From: Romanomermis culicivorax
Lineage: Eukaryota; Nematoda; Enoplea; Mermithida; Mermithidae
DNA length: 64,000 nt
Direction of reading: 5' to 3'
NCBI GenBank assembly: GCA_963922205.1
Contig: CAWUHX010000511.1
Coordinates: 27,448-91,447, forward strand
Below, in pieces: positions 11,590 to 55,417 of the stretch (its first letter is position 1; every line of letters starts with the position of its first letter). A model generated the notes under the pieces. The model searched no databases and had not been told where the DNA came from. It saw only the letters and a program-made list of their open reading frames with translations. A program made the position numbers and the translations under genes.

Positions 11590-12951
11590 GTTGTCCCTTG
11601 ATCAATGGTTACTACCATTATTGAGGCTCACCACAAGGACATTCTTGCTGGACACTATGGTGCGAAATGTACCACGAGGCTTATAGCCCGCAGGTACCAC
11701 TGGCCTTCCCTCAGTGCGGACGTCAAGTCCTTTTGTCAACGGTGTGATCTTTGCTAATGGAATAAACCCGCGAGACAAAAGACCCGTGCAACTCTGAAAC
11801 CGATTACCATTACTGGACCGTTTCATCGAGTCGGTGTCGACTGTATGGGACCAATGACCACTAGTGAAAGTGGAAACCGTTTCATTGTGGTCTTTATAGA
11901 CTACTTTACTAAATGGGTCGAAGCTTTCGCTACTCCGGACATTACTGTGCAAACCATAGCAGGACTTTTTGTCACACAGATTGTCTGCAGACATGGGGCG
12001 CCGCAGATTCTTCAGTCTGATTGTGGCACTGATTTCACGTCCAAATTGATGACTGAAATCAAGAAAATCCACTCCACCGCTTATCATCCCATGACAAACG
12101 GAGAAGTGGAAAGAGCAAATCAGACGCTAGCTACACGGTTACGTATGTATGTCCATCAAGGTCATACCGATTGGGATGAACACCTGCCCTATTCTGTGTT
12201 CGCGGTCAACATTAGCATGAATGAGTCCACAGGATATTCACCCTTTGAGCTCATGTATGGTCGCATGCCCATGCTACCTGTTGATGCAGTGCTCTGATTC
12301 AACCTTCCGGCCCATATCATAGATGTTTCTACTTATGATATGGAGGTCAAACGGCATTTTACAAATGCCTTGACCTTGATCCAGAGCCGAATCGAGAGAT
12401 CACAGGCGGCTTATGCCAGGTCATACGACCGCATGGCAGGAGATGTCTCATACAAGGTTGGGGATCAGGTGCTCAAACTGCGCACCACTAGCAAACGTGG
12501 TCTAATGCCTAAGTTGCTGCCCATTTATGATGAGCCCTACTTTGTAACAAATGTGGCATATCCCAATGTCACCATTCAACTTGAGACTGATCAAGTAGAT
12601 ACTGTGCATGTCAATCAGCTTAGACGCTATGTGTCACCTGCTCAGCCTACAGAAGCAGAGGAAATACCTTCTACTTCACAGGTCATTGAGATGGCACCTT
12701 TGTTGATTCCATCAACAAACCAAGATTTTACACAAGATCACCGAGATTTTACACAAGATCATTTTACACAAGATCATCTCATCTTGATGCAGAGGTCTCC
12801 GACCCGTAATCAAATGGCTCTTCTCTTCTTTACTTATGGACGGGGTCATCCTTTTTCGAAGGACCGCTGTGCCCCTCACAGAATACCCACTCCTGTTCCA
12901 TGCTGGAATAGCAGTGTAAAGAAGAGAATGAGCAGCAATCAATGCATCTAA
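11590..12951 (+). pseudogene. int: Integrase, in-frame stops
   Basis: An H-H-C-C zinc domain is seen at about 11620-11757. The catalytic core has D in VDCMG (11838), D in SDCG (12016-12027) and E in GEVERAN (12109), which is a DD35E-type triad. A C-terminal chromatin or GPY/F-like region follows, where GPY is changed to EPY. Stops at 11599, 11755 and 12295 interrupt the frame. The tail (about 12720-12780) carries a short repeat of FTQDH-type units. It follows RNase H as in Ty3/gypsy. Confidence 0.85.
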
Positions 12952-13274
12952 ACTAGGGTATTGCCTCATATCACAGGTGCATCCGTGCGATAGCCTATAT
13001 CTCGCCTCTAAAATTTTTCTTTTAGTCTCGTTTCAGATTTCACAAATCAATCGACAATTGGCAACTTCACTGAAGGGATCAATTGACATCAGCAACCCCA
13101 CGCATCTCCAATTGACGTCAGTAACTCCATGCACCATTGACATAATTCCACAAGCCAAAACGCACCGAAAAACCACTGGACCATCGACCGCCCGCCGTCA
13201 CCATCACCTGAATGTTTGACCTTCATGGACATTGGCACAAAAACGAGGACGCCCTTTTTCGAAGGACCGCTGTG
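12850..13274 (+). repeat. Short conserved motif repeated near the element 3' end
   Basis: A 22-bp motif containing the palindrome TCGA in CCTTTTTCGAAGG, followed by ACCGCTGTG, occurs at 12850-12871 and again at 13253-13274. A diverged form is at 16361-16382, just before the second LTR-like block. In the second and third cases it directly precedes a TGTC/TGTG that could be an LTR start. It may be a polypurine-tract or U3 boundary element. Confidence 0.45.
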
Positions 13275-14003
13275 TCACTTGCTGACCGATTTCCTCGAAC
13301 GTCACGTGATTCACATCACAATTTTTCAGTATGTTTTTTGTTACGTTTTGTGTTGCAGTAATTTGCATCAATTTTGCGTTTCGTTTTTATAATTTTTACA
13401 TGCAATTTATGTGTGTACTTTCATGTTTTATTTCTGTTGCTTTTGCACACATTTTATTTCCGTTTCGAATTATTATTTTATTATACACGTAGACTATGGT
13501 ATGTGCCCGCTAGTCAAGAATTTCCCTTAGAGATAAGCTCTCCAAGCTCATGGCTGTAATTGGAGCACAACGTGCACCTCTTATCAGTAAAAACTAGCGA
13601 CGTTTCGCAATGTGAAACGACTAGTTTGAAATTCTCACTAGTGACGTTCCTATGTTAAGCATGGAGAGTGAAAACTCGCCCCAATGCTTAATGTTGTGAA
13701 CTGGAAAATGTCTATGTGACCATAGGCATCTTCTGCAACGATTTCCGCTGCAGAAGTTAGCTTGGGAGAGTGTTAACTCCGCCCAAGGCATACTGTAGTT
13801 TATGGAGCCCTTTAAAAGGGCATGTTTCGTCTTTTTGTCACTCATTATTGGGCCTAACTGGTGTTGGGTTTTTAGCCTTGAGTCTCGCATTTTGCCATCA
13901 TCGACCTTTATTATATTTGTTATATTATCAACTGCGTTCACCGCTCGTCGAATAAAATTTGCATATTTCTGCCTCCAGCCTTCTTATACGTTACCACTAC
14001 AGT
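13271..14003 (+). mobile_element. Candidate 3' LTR with hairpin cluster
   Basis: This follows the integrase region and the repeated boundary motif. It has a TATA-like TTTAAAAGG at 13811-13819 and AATAAA at 13951-13956, an arrangement expected for U3-R of an LTR. Ends are approximate (start TGTG/TGTC near 13271-13275; end near CTACAGTAA). Five consecutive inverted repeats lie upstream of the TATA box. No matching 5' copy was found in the window, so the call rests on position and signals. Confidence 0.4.
13591..13788. repeat. Row of five stem-loops
   Basis: Inverted repeats follow one another: 13591-13627 (AAACTAG...CTAGTTT), 13655-13691 (TTAAGCAT...ATGCTTAA), 13712-13725 (CTATG/CATAG), 13730-13756 (CTTCTGCA...TGCAGAAG) and 13760-13788 (CTTGGG...CCCAAG). 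The cluster ends about 20 bp before a TATA-like box. It could be regulatory DNA of the LTR or structured RNA. Confidence 0.65.
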
Positions 14004-15131
14004 AACCTGACCGTAGGAACCTGTCCCCCTCACTGTTTATCAGGAACCCCGTCGCCCTCACCGAGGAAACGTTCGTTACCGCCGCCTGCCGATTGGCAGC
14101 CGCCGTACCCCATGCCGAATTGCTCAGATTTCCGTTTTCGTACATCGCCATCCTTAGGACCCACAGTTTGACCCCCGAACCCGTCGCCCAGCGCAGAGTA
14201 GTTTGAGAAGAGGTTTATTAAGTCTTCTCAGGGGTTATTATTGTTGAGGGTGTATTTGTGGGAGTCTCCCCTAGGCTAGTTTCCCTCGGAAGTACCCTCA
14301 GTTAAGAAAGCCCTCAGACCCTTAAGGTCAGGGCGCATAAGGGGATTCAGGTTAACAATCGGGTCTCCTACAGTATGCCATTCTCCGAATGGCACCGTCC
14401 CTCATTCCCAGTGAGTGAGGACTAGGGATTGGCACCCCTGACCCGGCCGCCTTGTCCCTTTTATTCTACAGCATAACCCTAGGACAAGGCCGAGGTACAC
14501 CATAGGTTTACCTGTGGTAGTACCAGCTGGGTTAGGTTCCGGAAGTAGAAGACCTAAACGGAGCCACCCAACGGGGTCACAGCATGCCACTCCCAGTGAC
14601 ATGACTATATTACCTATGGGATATGGTATGGGTTTCCCATCAATGTGACTGATCACCACTCTGTTTAATGTGACATGGCTCCCCAATTTCTACTTAATGT
14701 GACACCACAATGCTATCATCTTTCAACCTGGGTTGATACAATTACTGTAGTAATTCTTCAGGTGCATGGAAATTGGTCAGTGATTCAGTTCTTCATTTTG
14801 TATTTCTACAATCGAGTCCTCCCCTTGCCCAATAAAAACCATAGGCATTTCGCCATTACTGTATTTGAATATTTTAAATCGTGAAATTCAAGATTTCGCA
14901 ATTTAGAATATTTCTGAATTTTGATCATTTATGAGTAGTTTTTCGTCACTGTGATTATTTTCAAAAGACGTACATGCCCCAGCCCAACACCAAGTAAGTA
15001 TTCTTCATTAAGGTCTGAACTTCTAGGAACCCCTACCAAATCATTCTTAGTTCTAAATCAATCTTATTCTTGGTGGATCACTAGGCAAGAGTCTCAAAAT
15101 AAAATAAGAAAATATTTATTTATATAACACA
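14004..15131. other. Gene-free spacer between retroelement remnants
   Basis: The sequence is C- and T-rich, similar in style to 1-3.8 kb. No supported coding region is seen. Confidence 0.4.
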
Positions 15132-15815
15132 GATGCTGTTTATCAAGCTTTTGCAGGCATAGGTACTGACATTAAGGCTTCTCTGGAAGGAGCTGGCCTT
15201 GCAGCACAACACCTGCTTGTTGGAACACAGCACAAGATGGCCCAATAACTCCACACAGTCCTCAGCAAGCCCATTCAACTTCTGCTCAACACCCTTATCC
15301 CCCTTGCCATGATTCCAGGTTTAGGTTACCTAACCTACCTAGGTATCTTACTGGAATGTCCTGGCCTTCACATTCTGCAATGGGCCACCATGTGGCCAAG
15401 GAAACAATACTCCTGTATCAAAATCCACATTGAACAACAAGAAATCCCCACATTCCTGGATACTGGTTGTGACCTCAAGATCATGAGTGAATGCCTCTTC
15501 AAGGCTTTCCTTCAGTCTAACCCTGTAATTGTGGATGAGATATTCCCTACAAAAATGTCACATGACCCACTCAAAAGTATCAGTGGTCCCAGAATCAAAA
15601 CCACTCACATTAGGTTGATCAACATCAAACTCAAAGACCGGCCTCTGGAAAAAAGGGTTATTTTCAAATTTATTTTCACTCCAAAAAAATTCCATATAAT
15701 TTTCATTTCTAAAAAGTCAGCAACTTCATTGATTGGCAGTTCAAAACAGCAGGCACACTGTTACGTGCCAAAGGTAATAAGTTCATTACCACCAATCATT
15801 GGAATTGTATGCTAA
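15132..15815 (+). pseudogene. Remnant of second element: env C-terminus joined to retropepsin-like domain
   Basis: The frame starting at 15132 matches the membrane-proximal part of the envelope-like ORF by eye (shared YQA, DIKASLEG, GLAA, NTLI), with one TAA near 15246. It then continues without interruption through a hydrophobic segment into PTFLDTGC, the same protease-type box found behind env at 8178. The fragment is clearly diverged from the 7.8-8.6 kb sequence, so it is not a recent duplicate. It ends inside a tRNA-headed tandem repeat. The preserved order supports env-protease fusion as an ancestral arrangement. Confidence 0.6.
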
Positions 15816-15858
15816 AAATTGCAGCCAGGGGGAGCACCTCAATCTGGGTTCACCTCCT

Positions 15859-15929
15859 GGTGTGGTGGTCTAGCAATGAGGACATCAGACTGGAATGCTG
15901 GTAACCCAGGTTCAACTCCTAGCTACACC
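15859..15929 (+). repeat. tRNA-like SINE head, copy 1
   Basis: The 71 nt fold as a tRNA-like cloverleaf: acceptor GGTGTGG with CTACACC, D-arm GTCT/GGAC, an A-box-like TGGTCTAGCAATGAGG and a B box GGTTCAACTCC. The anticodon stem has a mismatch and there is no encoded functional context, so I call it a SINE head and not a tRNA gene. The boxes would form an internal RNA polymerase III promoter. Confidence 0.55.
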
Positions 15930-16131
15930 CTATTTTTCAAATTTATTTTAACTCAAAAAAAATTCCATATAATTTTCATTTCTAAAAAGTCAGCAACTTC
16001 ATTGGTTAGCAGTTCAATGCAGCAGGTAGGCTGCTACTCGCCAAAGGTCATATGTTCACAACCACTAAACATTGGAGTTGTATGCTAAAAATCACAGCCA
16101 GGAGGAGCACCTTAATCTGGGTTCACCTCAT

Positions 16132-16201
16132 GGTGTGGTGGTCTAGTGGTGAGGACATCAGCTTGGAATGCTGGTAACCCAGGTTTATTCCTGGCTATAC
16201 C
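16132..16201 (+). repeat. tRNA-like SINE head, copy 2
   Basis: This is a second copy of the same tRNA-like block, with acceptor GGTGTGG/CTATACC and a well-paired anticodon stem (TCAGC/GCTGG). The loop would present GGA, but the short variable arm is not that of a serine tRNA. The B box is degraded (GGTTTATTCC). It sits 273 bp after copy 1. Confidence 0.55.
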
Positions 16202-16380
16202 TTATTTTGCAAATTTATTTTAACTCCGCAAAACTCCCATATAATTTTCATTACCAACCCCAATCTTGACACTGAAGCCAATGAGGCAGATGCCACCATG
16301 CCAGGACGATTTTAGGACGACCAACAGGAAACAAACACTGCACTTCAAGGATGGGGTCGTCCTTCTCCGAAAGCCCGCTA

Positions 16381-17161
16381 TGTCATAGACAGCTGTGCAT
16401 ATAATATTACATTATACCTTTAATCTCGTACAGTATGCTCATTTATTCATTCATTATTCAGCGCATAAGATCTATATAGACGTCAATTTTTCATACAACA
16501 ATTTTTTCTATCATTAACAGTTTTTAACAGTATTTATCAACCTTTACAAAGCCCATCCTATAAAATAATGCACACAAAATTTTTATCAAAAAAAATTATT
16601 GGTCTATATAAACCATATGTGCTACCATCGTCCACATAAGATCGGCGTATCCTTATATAAGCCTATATAAGCTTATGTTATACATAATGCACTACGAGAC
16701 CTTATACACTACCCTATACTTGCTTATAAGTACTCGAAATCCTGGGCATATTTGTCCACTTTCATGTTCGCATCTTTTTGTAACTATTTATGTACTTGAA
16801 AAACGACTCTAGCCCACAGAGTCGGCATCCTTCCAGAGGCCTCCTTCCTGCATCTCTACAGGAATGCATGTGCACTGGCCTCTTCTTGAGTAAGAAAGGC
16901 CAGTGCCAACTATTTTCGGCCTTCAACTCGACCTTCTCCTTCAAGAAGCGTCGACGATTACTGTAGTCACCTCCTCCTACGGTACTCTGGGGCGACTAAC
17001 ACTCCTACTCCCACTAGCATAAATACCATGTTTGTTTCACCAAGCTCGTATTTTGACACTACGGATTATGATTGACGAAGCGCCCAATTACACCACCATT
17101 TATAGATTAATAAAGAATCGAATTTAAATATTGTTTTGGTGAGTCTTCTCCATAAGTTACA
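16381..17161 (+). mobile_element. LTR-like block of the second element
   Basis: It begins TGTCATAG directly after the conserved boundary motif (16361-16382). It contains a TATA-like ATAAATAC near 17019 and AATAAA at 17109-17114, and could end at TTACA (17161). It lies downstream of the env-protease remnant, as a 3' LTR would. No second copy is present, so the boundaries are tentative. Confidence 0.35.
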
Positions 17162-17801
17162 TGATTGGGATTGGGCCCCAACTCTCTCTCTTGCTGCATT
17201 GTCTATTTACCCCTTCAGTCTTCACTCAGACTTTTCCCCTCCAGGAACTCCCCATTAGGACTAGGGCCCCAGCTTTCCACAAGGCCTTTTCTAGGACTAG
17301 GATTGCTGACGTCTCTTTCTCTCTCTCTCATCTACAGGCAGTCACTCTATGTGATAGGCCCTGTGGTGCCCCAGGTGGAGGTATTAAGAAGCATTTCCTA
17401 CCTACAGTACCCAAACGCCTACAATCCACGTAGCACCCTTTGGCCCTCATTCCTGAGTCATCGCTACATCCTCTATTCCGACTCTCACACCGCTTTCTCT
17501 CACGTTACACTACCACCAAAATGCCATCTTCTATTTTTGCTTTCATTCTTCAACTTGGCTCAAAACTATTGTAAAGATAATGTAACGGATATAAAAAGAT
17601 GACAATGGCAAGCAAGATCTAAACCATTATGACACTTATAAATGCGTTTGCTTCTATGGAATAAAACTGTTATCATACTGTTTTGAACACAATAAGAAAA
17701 CGTGACGAAATCACTAATTCTCTATTCTCAAATAAGGTCGCGCCTTTTAAAGCCGATCCGGAGATCAGGATTTTTCACATCTTTCCATGACATCGGGTAC
17801 T
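17162..17801. other. Spacer between retroelement remnant and TMEM245 3' end
   Basis: The part to about 17550 is pyrimidine-rich and has no convincing coding content. The rest should include the TMEM245 3' UTR on the - strand, but I could not identify a clear - strand AATAAA. Confidence 0.4.
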
Positions 17802-50777
<32,976 letters not shown>

Positions 50778-51372
50778 ATTATTTTGTTTTCTGATCAAGT
50801 TTTTCTAAAAATAGAGAAAAATGACCAAGAATCATTTATCTTCAAAAAATTGCTGAGTCCTTGATTGTCAAATGGGAAAGTTTCTTGGGCCTACATATGA
50901 ACAACTTGACCCTCCGCTATGCATAGGTCTCGTCAGAATTTCTGTACAATCGCCTTTGAAATTGCCCGATTCCTATCACTTATGAACTTGCACTGACCAA
51001 AGTTAGTATTCCCCCCACCGAGAATATGGCGGAGCAAATATTTTTCAACATAAATTCAGTTTAAATTTATACAGAAGTCAATATTTTATTATTAGTGTGG
51101 TCAGCGGTAAAACTGTACGGTTTGAAGGATAAACCAAATGTACCACTAGGGAATTCAAAACCTAAATTTCATATGACAGACTAAAAATTGGACCGATTTT
51201 CAATTTTCGCCGAAACTTTTCAGGAATTCTGCTCCGACTTTCATGGAAAGTCGATGCATGCTGAGCATAGTCAGCAATTGGACCTCGACTTCTGCTGTGG
51301 TTCTTAATTTTTCAGATGTTTTAATTGAATGATTTAGAGAACTTTACTTCCTACAAGAGTTGCTGTCCCATG
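50778..51372 (-). other. Intergenic region between the 131-codon gene and TMEM245
   Basis: The - strand AATAAA at 51090-51085 may end the upstream gene. A TTTTTAG acceptor at about 50807-50813 lies 30 nt before the TMEM245 ATG and could be a trans-splice site or the end of a 5' UTR intron. Head-to-tail spacing of about 0.6 kb is compatible with, but does not prove, an operon. Confidence 0.45.
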
Positions 51373-53170
51373 TTATCCTTCACTCAATATTGAGTTAATC
51401 AATGTCTCAAGGAGCAGGCTCAAATGCGTTGACAAATTATCCAAGCTGATATTCGCACGAAACGTCAGATTAGAGAGCGGGTTGCGTTGGACAGTGGGTT
51501 CTACAGGTATTTGATAGATTTCTTCTCCGCACTTCAACGAATTTTTGACAAAGCAACGGTTCATCTTCATCTGAAACCGAATTGTGTGGTAAATTAGCAC
51601 TTCTTTCATCGTTGTAGGACAGCTGCTATTAGAAGTCAGGTTGTAGTAGAATAAATATGGTATTGAGGTTCTTTACTTTTTATTTTTGATGGGACAAGTA
51701 TCGGCAGTGCAAATACTTCCACAGAATACGAGATTGATGGGAAAAAAACTAGCAAAACAACATCGAATAAAAATCGAGAATTAAAAAAACGACCAACGGA
51801 GAAAACCAGAATCCAAAATAATCGAGCAATGACTAATGAACAACAGGTTCGTCTCCCATTGCACACTCTTACCAGTGATATGCGTGATCATCATTCATCA
51901 TGACACAAAAATCTCTTAAAATATGTCGATCGTTGAACTGAAAAAAACTGTAGTATGAGCTGTTTCTTTCTTATTTTGAAAAACTACCAATAAAATTTAG
52001 GAAATGAAATTTCCCTTGAATTGGTGTTTATTATACTTCTTGGAAGAATTAATTATACGCATCACGTTTCGAAATTGCATAGAACTATAAGAATCAGCTA
52101 TAAACTGATTACAATAATATTTGTCAGTTACTCGTTACGTAAGAATGTTTTTTCAAATAAAGCTTCACACGCAATAAGGTGGTGAGCTTGACGAAATATA
52201 CTCCCTAAAGCACGGTTCACTATTTGATTGATCATTGATTAGGGATGTTTACTAAGTGATCGCGGATCAACAAAATAAATTCAAGAATTTGAAAATCGAT
52301 GACGATGAAAAATTTTGATTCTGTAAGAAGCTGGAAAAATTTTAAATCAAAATATGTTTCCCTCCACAGAAAAGGAATAATCGAATTCTATGCAAAACGT
52401 TTCAATTGAGTTGTAGTAGATCTGGATTCTATAAAGTTATACACATCATACTTCAGCCCAGAACTCCTTTTGCGTGTTCACGCAAGAAACTTTACCATTA
52501 GGTTGACGTATTTGCTTCAATAAACCCCGTACCAAAAAACTGAAATTTTTTGAAAGTGTAATAGAATTTACGAGTGCTATAGCAATTTTTATGAATAGAA
52601 ATTTCTGTGCGTAAAAATACTGTTTTTTATAGAAATTTGCGCCCAAAACGTGACGCCACCCCTATAATATTGATTTGGGAGACGAAATTGATGAGAAAAG
52701 TGTAGTTTCACCTAATTCCACGCCGAGTGATTGATAACAGTTTTTTTGTCGGAACACTTTGTCATGTGCCAGCGAAAGTCCAATGAAAACAATGACAGAA
52801 CAAACAAGAAAATGCAATACAATTTGCTCTCTAAGCTCAAACGAAAAACTTGAGAGAACAGTTTAACCACCTGCGAGGCATATTCGAATAAATTATATGA
52901 CGGTTTACAATTTTCATGCTTGATCTGATGCTTCCATTACAGCAGAATATAGTAATTTTTATTTCATCAATTCTATATTCTATGGTCAAAAACTTTCTAT
53001 TTTTTCATTTTTTTCGTAAATTCTGCCAGTCAAATTATTATGCTATGGTGGGTGATTGAGTTGCCCGAATGAGCTTGGACTTTACTCACCTGTTCTGTCT
53101 TTGTATCATCCTCTTCATCGTCAATGAATTTAAATTTCAATATTTCGTCTAATCGCGCTGATAAATCCAT
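51373..53170 (-). CDS. Small unrecognised protein, three exons
   Basis: Proposed exons: 53170-53090 (starts MDLSARLDEIL, acidic DDEEDD, donor GTGAGT), 51937-51873 (acceptor TTTTTTTCAG, donor GTAAGAG) and 51622-51373 (acceptor ...TAGCAG, stop TAA). Only one frame of exon 2 is open and it is the one that joins both neighbours, so the phases support the model. The product is 131 residues, with the last exon rich in Leu and hydrophobic residues near the C-terminus (LSTHLSLLLETLINS). I do not recognise the family. The exon 3 acceptor is a tandem NAGNAG that would add or drop one codon. A poly(A) signal candidate lies at 51090-51085 (- strand). Confidence 0.5.
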
Positions 53171-55417
53171 TTCGGTGACCTTCGAATGAGTTGAAATATT
53201 GATAATAGTAAACAAACAAAATGGAAAGCATCTACACGTTCAAGAATTTCACAGAAACTCAAAAATCTCTTAAAAGGGTCTTATATAGTAATAAAATACA
53301 AAGTTGTATAAAAACAGGATTTTTTCTAAAGAACATAGTGTTCACTATAGCATTATCGGTTCTAACCTGAAAGCTCTCATGACTAAAAATTATACATGAA
53401 TCAAACACCGGCGATGACTGTTTCACCTTGGATTTATGTATATTTTTACGCTGCACAGCACTTTCTTGGAAAAGTGCAGGTTAGAAAGTCCCGCTCGCAT
53501 TTTCTATATTTCGAATAAAGGTCGACGCACAAAAATTAGCCGACATAAGACTTTTCATGTAGTAAAAATATCATTATAGTCCTTACTTATTTCGAGATGG
53601 TAGATGCATAGTTCAATGTTGTGATTTTTCAATGTCTTCGAGATTAACTGACGGATATCCTCTATTTATTGAATTACTGTAGACAGAAAACTTTTTGCGA
53701 ACATGGCAGTTTAGCGAAAGCATACACCTTAGAATTGAATGGAAATATCGGCTATTATCGTTCGAGTTCAGATGGGAGTATTTTCGAAATCATGTGTCTT
53801 AATTTTGGAGAAAATTAAACTTCATGAAACTTGTAGCACATTCTATTTATTGTTAAAGTGATAAAAATTGTACGAAAAACAAAATCACAGTGATTTTTAT
53901 TCTTCTAATAACAGTACTAGCCTGTGTTCTGATAGCATTTACCCTATTAGGAAACTACCTTGCAGCTATTATAACATAATGGCCCCAGAATCCGGTTTCA
54001 TTTTTAAAAAATCTTGAGCTACAGCTGAGCTACAACCCATGCTTAAAATGTTTAAAAATAACCATCGAAGTGCAGTTCAGCTACAGCTTAACGGCAACGA
54101 CATACATTCGTTCATTTTTACTGACTGATACTTCACAAAGTATAAATCCATTTTACACTAAAATGACAGACGTAGTGGGAACCAAAAAAGCAGGTTCAAT
54201 CTAATACGCATTTTTCACAGAAGGAAAAACATTATACTATAGGCAAACGTAAATTTCTCCATGACAATGGTAACTCCAAAATCACATAGAAATCAGTCAG
54301 CTTATGCACTTTTGATCAGTTAGGACTGTGTTTGACACCTGAGTGTAAAGCCCCCTTTATACTTCACGGTTCGGCCACGGTCGAGGCAACCAATCGAATT
54401 AGAGTGCACGTGACGTACAACCAATCAGATTTAACGGCAACTTTTTCTAGCGCAAGCAATTTGATTGGCCACGGCCACCGTGACCGAGTTGTATGGAAGT
54501 GAAATTTTGTTACAACACTCAACTAACAATTGGAAATTTTTTAGCGACAAATGTAGAGTAGAACTTTTATGTATAGGATTTTCAAATTACCTAATATTTG
54601 TGTCAATTTTCATTTTAGTAGCATTTTATAAAAAACAGACTATGATTGCGCTTCATCGAGAAAGTTAAGCCGCACACTGTAAAGCTACAGCTTAGCTGTC
54701 ACAACAGTTTTGTGCAGAAGGTGCATCCGAGATGTACCTTAACGGCAAGACAACTAATTTGCAGCTCGGCTAGAGCTTTTAATTGTGAAAGCGAGACTTG
54801 GTCAAAGTCCGTGCCTGCACAAACTATCTGTCTGGAAGTGGACGACCTGTAGTGACATTCAACACAAATTAATTCCCAATATACAATGTGGTAGTGTCCA
54901 TAAAATGCTATATAGCGTAACTTCTGGAGCCAAAATAAATGGATATTACTTTCTAGATAGAATTTAGAATTAAGATCGAATTTAGCTCACATATTGTTCA
55001 ATCCACCAACATTATGAACAACAATAACTGATATTATCATCATTTTATCAGTAGTGTAAAAGTGTAAAATCAGAAAGTATAGCTGATACAGCAATTAATC
55101 ATACTGGTATTCTTCCTGGAGTAAAACAGTGTAAACAAGTTAGAGTTCCGCTTTAGTGCTAGAAAATTTTACAGGAAAAATTACCTACGGAAAGATTAAT
55201 CTTCTGCATGAGGTGCTGCCAATCTTTGGGAATGGTTTTTTATTCGTGTTAGCTTGAATGGTATGTAACGCATGAAAATATCACGGACCTTTTTTTCGTA
55301 CGTCATTCGGTGGATTATTATTCTCCCTAATTAACTGAGAAAAGTTTAAGAATATAAGGAAAAAAATCCTAGTTTGCTGCAAATGCTAAATTGCTCAAAT
55401 TCTAAGTCGAATTTAAA
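53171..55417. other. Divergent intergenic region
   Basis: It separates the - strand small gene from the + strand gene at 55.4 kb and should hold both promoters. Apart from a MITE-like repeat at 54345-54505, nothing recognisable was seen. Short ORFs here are without support. Confidence 0.4.
54345..54505. mobile_element. MITE-like inverted repeat
   Basis: It begins AAAGCCCCCTTTATACTTCACGG and contains CGGCCACGGTC near the left and GGCCACGGCCACCGTGACCG near the right, plus two CCAATC boxes. The start resembles that of the element at 21392. Confidence 0.45.

Larger units (their letters stand above)
3853..12951 (+). mobile_element. Decayed Ty3/gypsy-type LTR element with envelope-like ORF
   Basis: In order on the + strand: gag capsid and zinc-knuckle region, an unassigned stretch, an envelope-like glycoprotein, a retropepsin-like domain, a linker, a second retropepsin, reverse transcriptase, RNase H, and integrase with a C-terminal domain. 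The protease-RT-RNase H-integrase order is that of Ty3/gypsy. Breaks are numerous: a gag frameshift near 4560-4640, in-frame stops at 8160, 9983, 10922, 11599, 11755 and 12295, and shifts near 9600 and 11480-11600. The copy is therefore inactive. The envelope-like gene lying between gag and pol rather than after pol is unusual. Exact element ends are not resolved because no matching LTR pair was found. Confidence 0.8.
15665..16481 (+). repeat. tRNA-headed tandem repeat, about 272-bp unit
   Basis: Segments beginning CAAATTTATTTT recur at 15665, 15938 and 16210, a period of 272-273 bp. Each full unit contains a common block, then a tRNA-like sequence. The third unit breaks off after about 50 bp of similarity, so the right end is uncertain. 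This looks like a tandemly duplicated tRNA-derived SINE. Confidence 0.65.

Noticed and set aside
15859..16201. Functional tRNA genes
   Set aside because: They are parts of a tandem repeat, have stem mismatches or a broken B box, and the implied anticodon conflicts with the short variable arm.
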